This document shows, in pieces, positions 5,845-7,401 of a stretch of DNA of 7,401 nucleotides. The position numbers and the translations under genes were made by a program. This DNA is from Porticoccaceae bacterium UBA1989 (GTDB lineage Bacteria > Pseudomonadota > Gammaproteobacteria > Pseudomonadales > Porticoccaceae), in assembly GCA_002335945.1 (NCBI GenBank), contig DDDD01000053.1:3281-10681 (forward strand). Reading direction: 5' to 3'. Each line of letters opens with the position of its first letter. Position 1 is the first letter of the stretch. The notes under the pieces were generated by a model, which was not told the origin of the DNA, ran no database searches, and worked only from the letters and a program-made list of their open reading frames with translations.

Positions 5845-6327
5845 TTAGGCTTCTGCCAGCACCTTATAGGCATTAATCACATTGTCTGGGGCCTGGACTA
5901 ATTCAACCAACACGCCCTGGGAACTGAGAGGAAATTCTTCATTACCCTTGGGATGGACAAAACAGACATCGTAACCCGCCGCACCTTTACGAATTCCACC
6001 TGGGGTAAATCGCAGGCCCTGTTCAGTTAACCAGGTCACAGCACCGGCCAGATCGTCGACCCAGAGGCCCACATGATTCAGGGCAGGAATATCCACTCGA
6101 GGTTTTTTATCCACATCCAGCGGCTGCATTAAATCAACCTCAACCACAAAGTCACCGGCACCCATCTCACAGATATCTTCGTCGACATTTTCGCTCTCGC
6201 TAACAAAGGTACTTCGGTAATTCAGGCCCAGCAAATCAACCCAAAAACTGCGTAGCTTTTGCTTGTTAGCACTACCAATGGCGATCTGTTGAATACCTAA
6301 AATTGAGAACGGACGTGAATTGGACAA
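5845..6327 (-). CDS. VOC-superfamily (glyoxalase-like) protein
   Basis: This 160-residue protein has two beta-alpha-beta-beta-beta modules of the vicinal oxygen chelate fold, the family of glyoxalase I, methylmalonyl-CoA epimerase and dioxygenases. Module one begins at ILGIQQIAIGS (9-19) and module two at PALNHVGLWVDD (81-92). The expected metal ligands appear as Gln14, Glu63 (in VVEVDLMQP), His85 and Glu142 (in LVELVQAP). This Gln-Glu-His-Glu set is known in some glyoxalase I enzymes. A metal-dependent lyase or epimerase is therefore plausible; the exact reaction cannot be assigned. The start is TTG at 6327, chosen because AGGGGAG lies six bases upstream and no ATG or GTG lies nearby in frame before the conserved core. 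Only two bases separate it from the DHH gene stop, so the two are surely co-transcribed. Transcription may end at the dyad just downstream. Confidence 0.85.
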   Translation of the reverse strand: MSNSRPFSILGIQQIAIGSANKQKLRSFWVDLLGLNYRSTFVSESENVDEDICEMGAGDFVVEVDLMQPLDVDKKPRVDIPALNHVGLWVDDLAGAVTWLTEQGLRFTPGGIRKGAAGYDVCFVHPKGNEEFPLSSQGVLVELVQAPDNVINAYKVLAEA

Positions 6328-6329
6328 AA

Positions 6330-7295
6330 CTAACTCCCCTGATAAGCCTGCTTAAAGGCGTCGATAAACTGTTCCAACATGGTAACAGGTAGATCATTAA
6401 TACCCGCAGCGGCTTCGCGACCACCACCGGTTGGAAACTGCATACAAAGTGCCGCAGCACCCTGCTTATTATTTAAAGGGGCGCGAACACTGACCAGATA
6501 ATTACCGTTGGCTTTAGCGGTTAACACCGCATGGGCACGATTGGGGTTTTGGTTGGTCAGGTCATTGCTGTACACGCCACTGACGCGACGGGCCCAGGGC
6601 TGGTCGGGTAGAACAAATACGGCACTGGCATCATTGGTTTGCAGTGGCTGAGTCGACTGGGCCGCAGTGAGGTCTTGATGATAGCCTGTTTCAAGCCGTT
6701 CAAAGGTCTCGCGACCCGCGCTGATAAAGTCTAATGGATTGCCGTAGGCACTGACTAATTTATACAGCTCGGCCGGATGAAAATGCAGCTCGTTTAGATC
6801 TGCGCCATAGCCGTTGTAGTTGATATAGACGCCCAAGTTTTCTAACAGCGTAAGCTGCTTGGGACTGATCTCTAAATTTTTGGCGAGACCGGCAGCACTC
6901 TTATTGAGGTTGTCGCCAAAGGTCCCCACGATTGCCCAGGCCGTGTAAGCGCCGCGCAGATAATGATTAATGAGTAAGCTGGTGCAAACGTCAGGGGCTT
7001 CGTTAATGAGTGACTTGAGCATGGCCGAAGGTGGAACAGTGCCGGCAAAATGATGGTCCACATAAAACACCTCAGCACCGGCGGTTAAAATACGTTGTAG
7101 GTCATCGCGGTTTTTATTCATGGAAATATCGAGCACAGTAACCCGATCACCGTCTTGGGCATCAACCTGTTTGAGCAGGCTGATGTCTCGTTTGACGCCA
7201 GTGATTAGCTGGGCATTTCGCGGCTCGGCATGACGCAACTGCACAAGAGCACAGATGCCGTCAGCGTCGCCGTTAAATACATCGTAGTCAGTCAT
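6330..7295 (-). CDS. DHH/DHHA1-family phosphoesterase
   Basis: This 321-residue cytosolic protein belongs to the DHH superfamily of Mn-dependent phosphoesterases (RecJ, NrnA/pAp phosphatases, GdpP and relatives). The metal-binding motifs occur in order: FNGDADG (7-13, Asp10 and Asp12), LDIS (55-58, Asp56), the name-giving VDHH (79-82) and GTFGDN (124-129, Asp128). The C-terminal DHHA1 substrate-binding domain ends with GGGREAAAGI (290-299), in the place of the usual GGGHxxAAG, so Arg replaces the family's common His. The length is near that of NrnA-type proteins, and no extra nuclease, CBS or membrane domain is seen. Likely substrates are short oligonucleotides, pAp or another phosphodiester, but the divergent motifs prevent a choice. 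The ATG at 7295 has a TGAGGT site with unusually short spacing. The VOC gene follows by two bases. Confidence 0.88.
   Translation of the reverse strand: MTDYDVFNGDADGICALVQLRHAEPRNAQLITGVKRDISLLKQVDAQDGDRVTVLDISMNKNRDDLQRILTAGAEVFYVDHHFAGTVPPSAMLKSLINEAPDVCTSLLINHYLRGAYTAWAIVGTFGDNLNKSAAGLAKNLEISPKQLTLLENLGVYINYNGYGADLNELHFHPAELYKLVSAYGNPLDFISAGRETFERLETGYHQDLTAAQSTQPLQTNDASAVFVLPDQPWARRVSGVYSNDLTNQNPNRAHAVLTAKANGNYLVSVRAPLNNKQGAAALCMQFPTGGGREAAAGINDLPVTMLEQFIDAFKQAYQGS
6334..6340 (-). promoter_or_regulatory. Ribosome binding site that decides a TTG start
   Basis: The minus strand reads AGGGGAG, six bases before TTG at 6327. It lies within the final codons of the DHH gene. It is the main reason for accepting the rare TTG start codon for the VOC protein. 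Confidence 0.75.
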
Positions 7296-7298
7296 GTA

Positions 7299-7304
7299 AC
7301 CTCA
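7299..7304 (-). promoter_or_regulatory. Ribosome binding site of the DHH gene
   Basis: The minus strand reads TGAGGT, only three to four bases before the ATG at 7295. This is closer than the usual 5-9 bases, so initiation may be modest. The conserved DADG motif starts within ten codons, which leaves no better downstream start. Confidence 0.5.
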
Positions 7305-7330
7305 AAAAGTTGCCGTTTGGAGGATAAGTT

Positions 7331-7363
7331 AGATCCCTCGTCGCTTCGCTCTGTCGGAATGAC
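7331..7363. repeat. Dispersed intergenic repeat-like element with stable mini-hairpin core
   Basis: On the minus strand this begins GTCATTCCGACAG, continues with AGCGAAGCGACGAG and ends GGATCT. From memory, this wording (GTCATTCCGA, then GCGAAGCG, then GGATCT) matches a class of short palindromic intergenic repeats found in many copies across diverse bacterial genomes; I cannot verify copy number here. The ends can pair (ATTCC with GGGAT, one wobble), and the core GCGAAGC (7349 to 7343) is known as an unusually stable DNA mini-hairpin. The element lies about 35 bp upstream of the DHH gene start. Confidence 0.55.
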
Positions 7364-7378
7364 ATTACTTTTACCTAT

Positions 7379-7389
7379 CATCCTGAACG
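7379..7389. repeat. Possible edge of a second related repeat
   Basis: CATCCTGAACG resembles the start of another common intergenic repeat form (GTCATCCTGA...), and a further GTCAT sits at the window's last bases. The copy is too short and too close to the edge to confirm. Nothing else recognisable lies between 7296 and 7401 apart from the DHH ribosome binding site and the repeat at 7331-7363. Confidence 0.25.
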
Positions 7390-7401
7390 CTCCCTTGTCA
7401 T

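Noticed and set aside
1..7401. A defence island, CRISPR array, prophage or transposon
   Set aside because: Every long frame belongs to a housekeeping or metabolic family, there are no spaced direct repeats of CRISPR type, and no integrase, transposase or toxin-antitoxin pair is visible.

Overview
This window reads as ordinary chromosome of a Gram-negative gammaproteobacterium, probably a marine or aquatic oligotroph-type lineage. That placement is an inference. It rests on an HtpG and an RhlE-type helicase with gammaproteobacterial sequence character, moderate GC content, Shine-Dalgarno-led genes and short intergenic gaps. All seven recognisable genes lie on the minus strand. I see no tRNA, rRNA, transposase, phage gene, CRISPR array or defence module.

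Layout in the direction of transcription (right to left): the right edge (about 7296-7401) is non-coding and holds a dispersed-repeat-like sequence. Next comes a two-gene unit: a DHH/DHHA1 phosphoesterase (6330-7295), then a small VOC/glyoxalase-fold protein (5845-6327) that starts at TTG behind a strong ribosome binding site, two bases after the DHH stop. A 158-bp gap (5687-5844) holds a perfect 10-bp dyad and the leader of rhlE (4304-5686). After a 50-bp gap come a SulP anion transporter with a STAS tail (2688-4253) and two hotdog-fold thioesterases (2170-2688 and 1727-2173). These last three genes overlap at their ends (TAATG, then ATGA) and are almost certainly translated from one message.

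The 5' 531 codons of htpG (1-1594, running off the left edge) follow. A near-consensus heat-shock (sigma-32) promoter sits in the short gap before htpG, so it can be induced separately from the thioesterases upstream. Three CTTAAG palindromes at exact 10-bp steps lie just upstream of that promoter and run into the thioesterase stop codon.

Functionally, htpG (protein folding under heat stress) and rhlE (RNA remodelling) are stress and housekeeping genes. The SulP-thioesterase-thioesterase unit suggests a link between anion uptake and acyl-CoA hydrolysis, but the sequence does not show the substrate. The observations most worth a second look are the phased CTTAAG array at the htpG promoter, the coupled transporter/thioesterase unit with two diverged paralogues, the dyad before rhlE, and an Arg in place of the usual His in the DHHA1 glycine motif. 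None of these amounts to strong evidence for a previously undescribed system.
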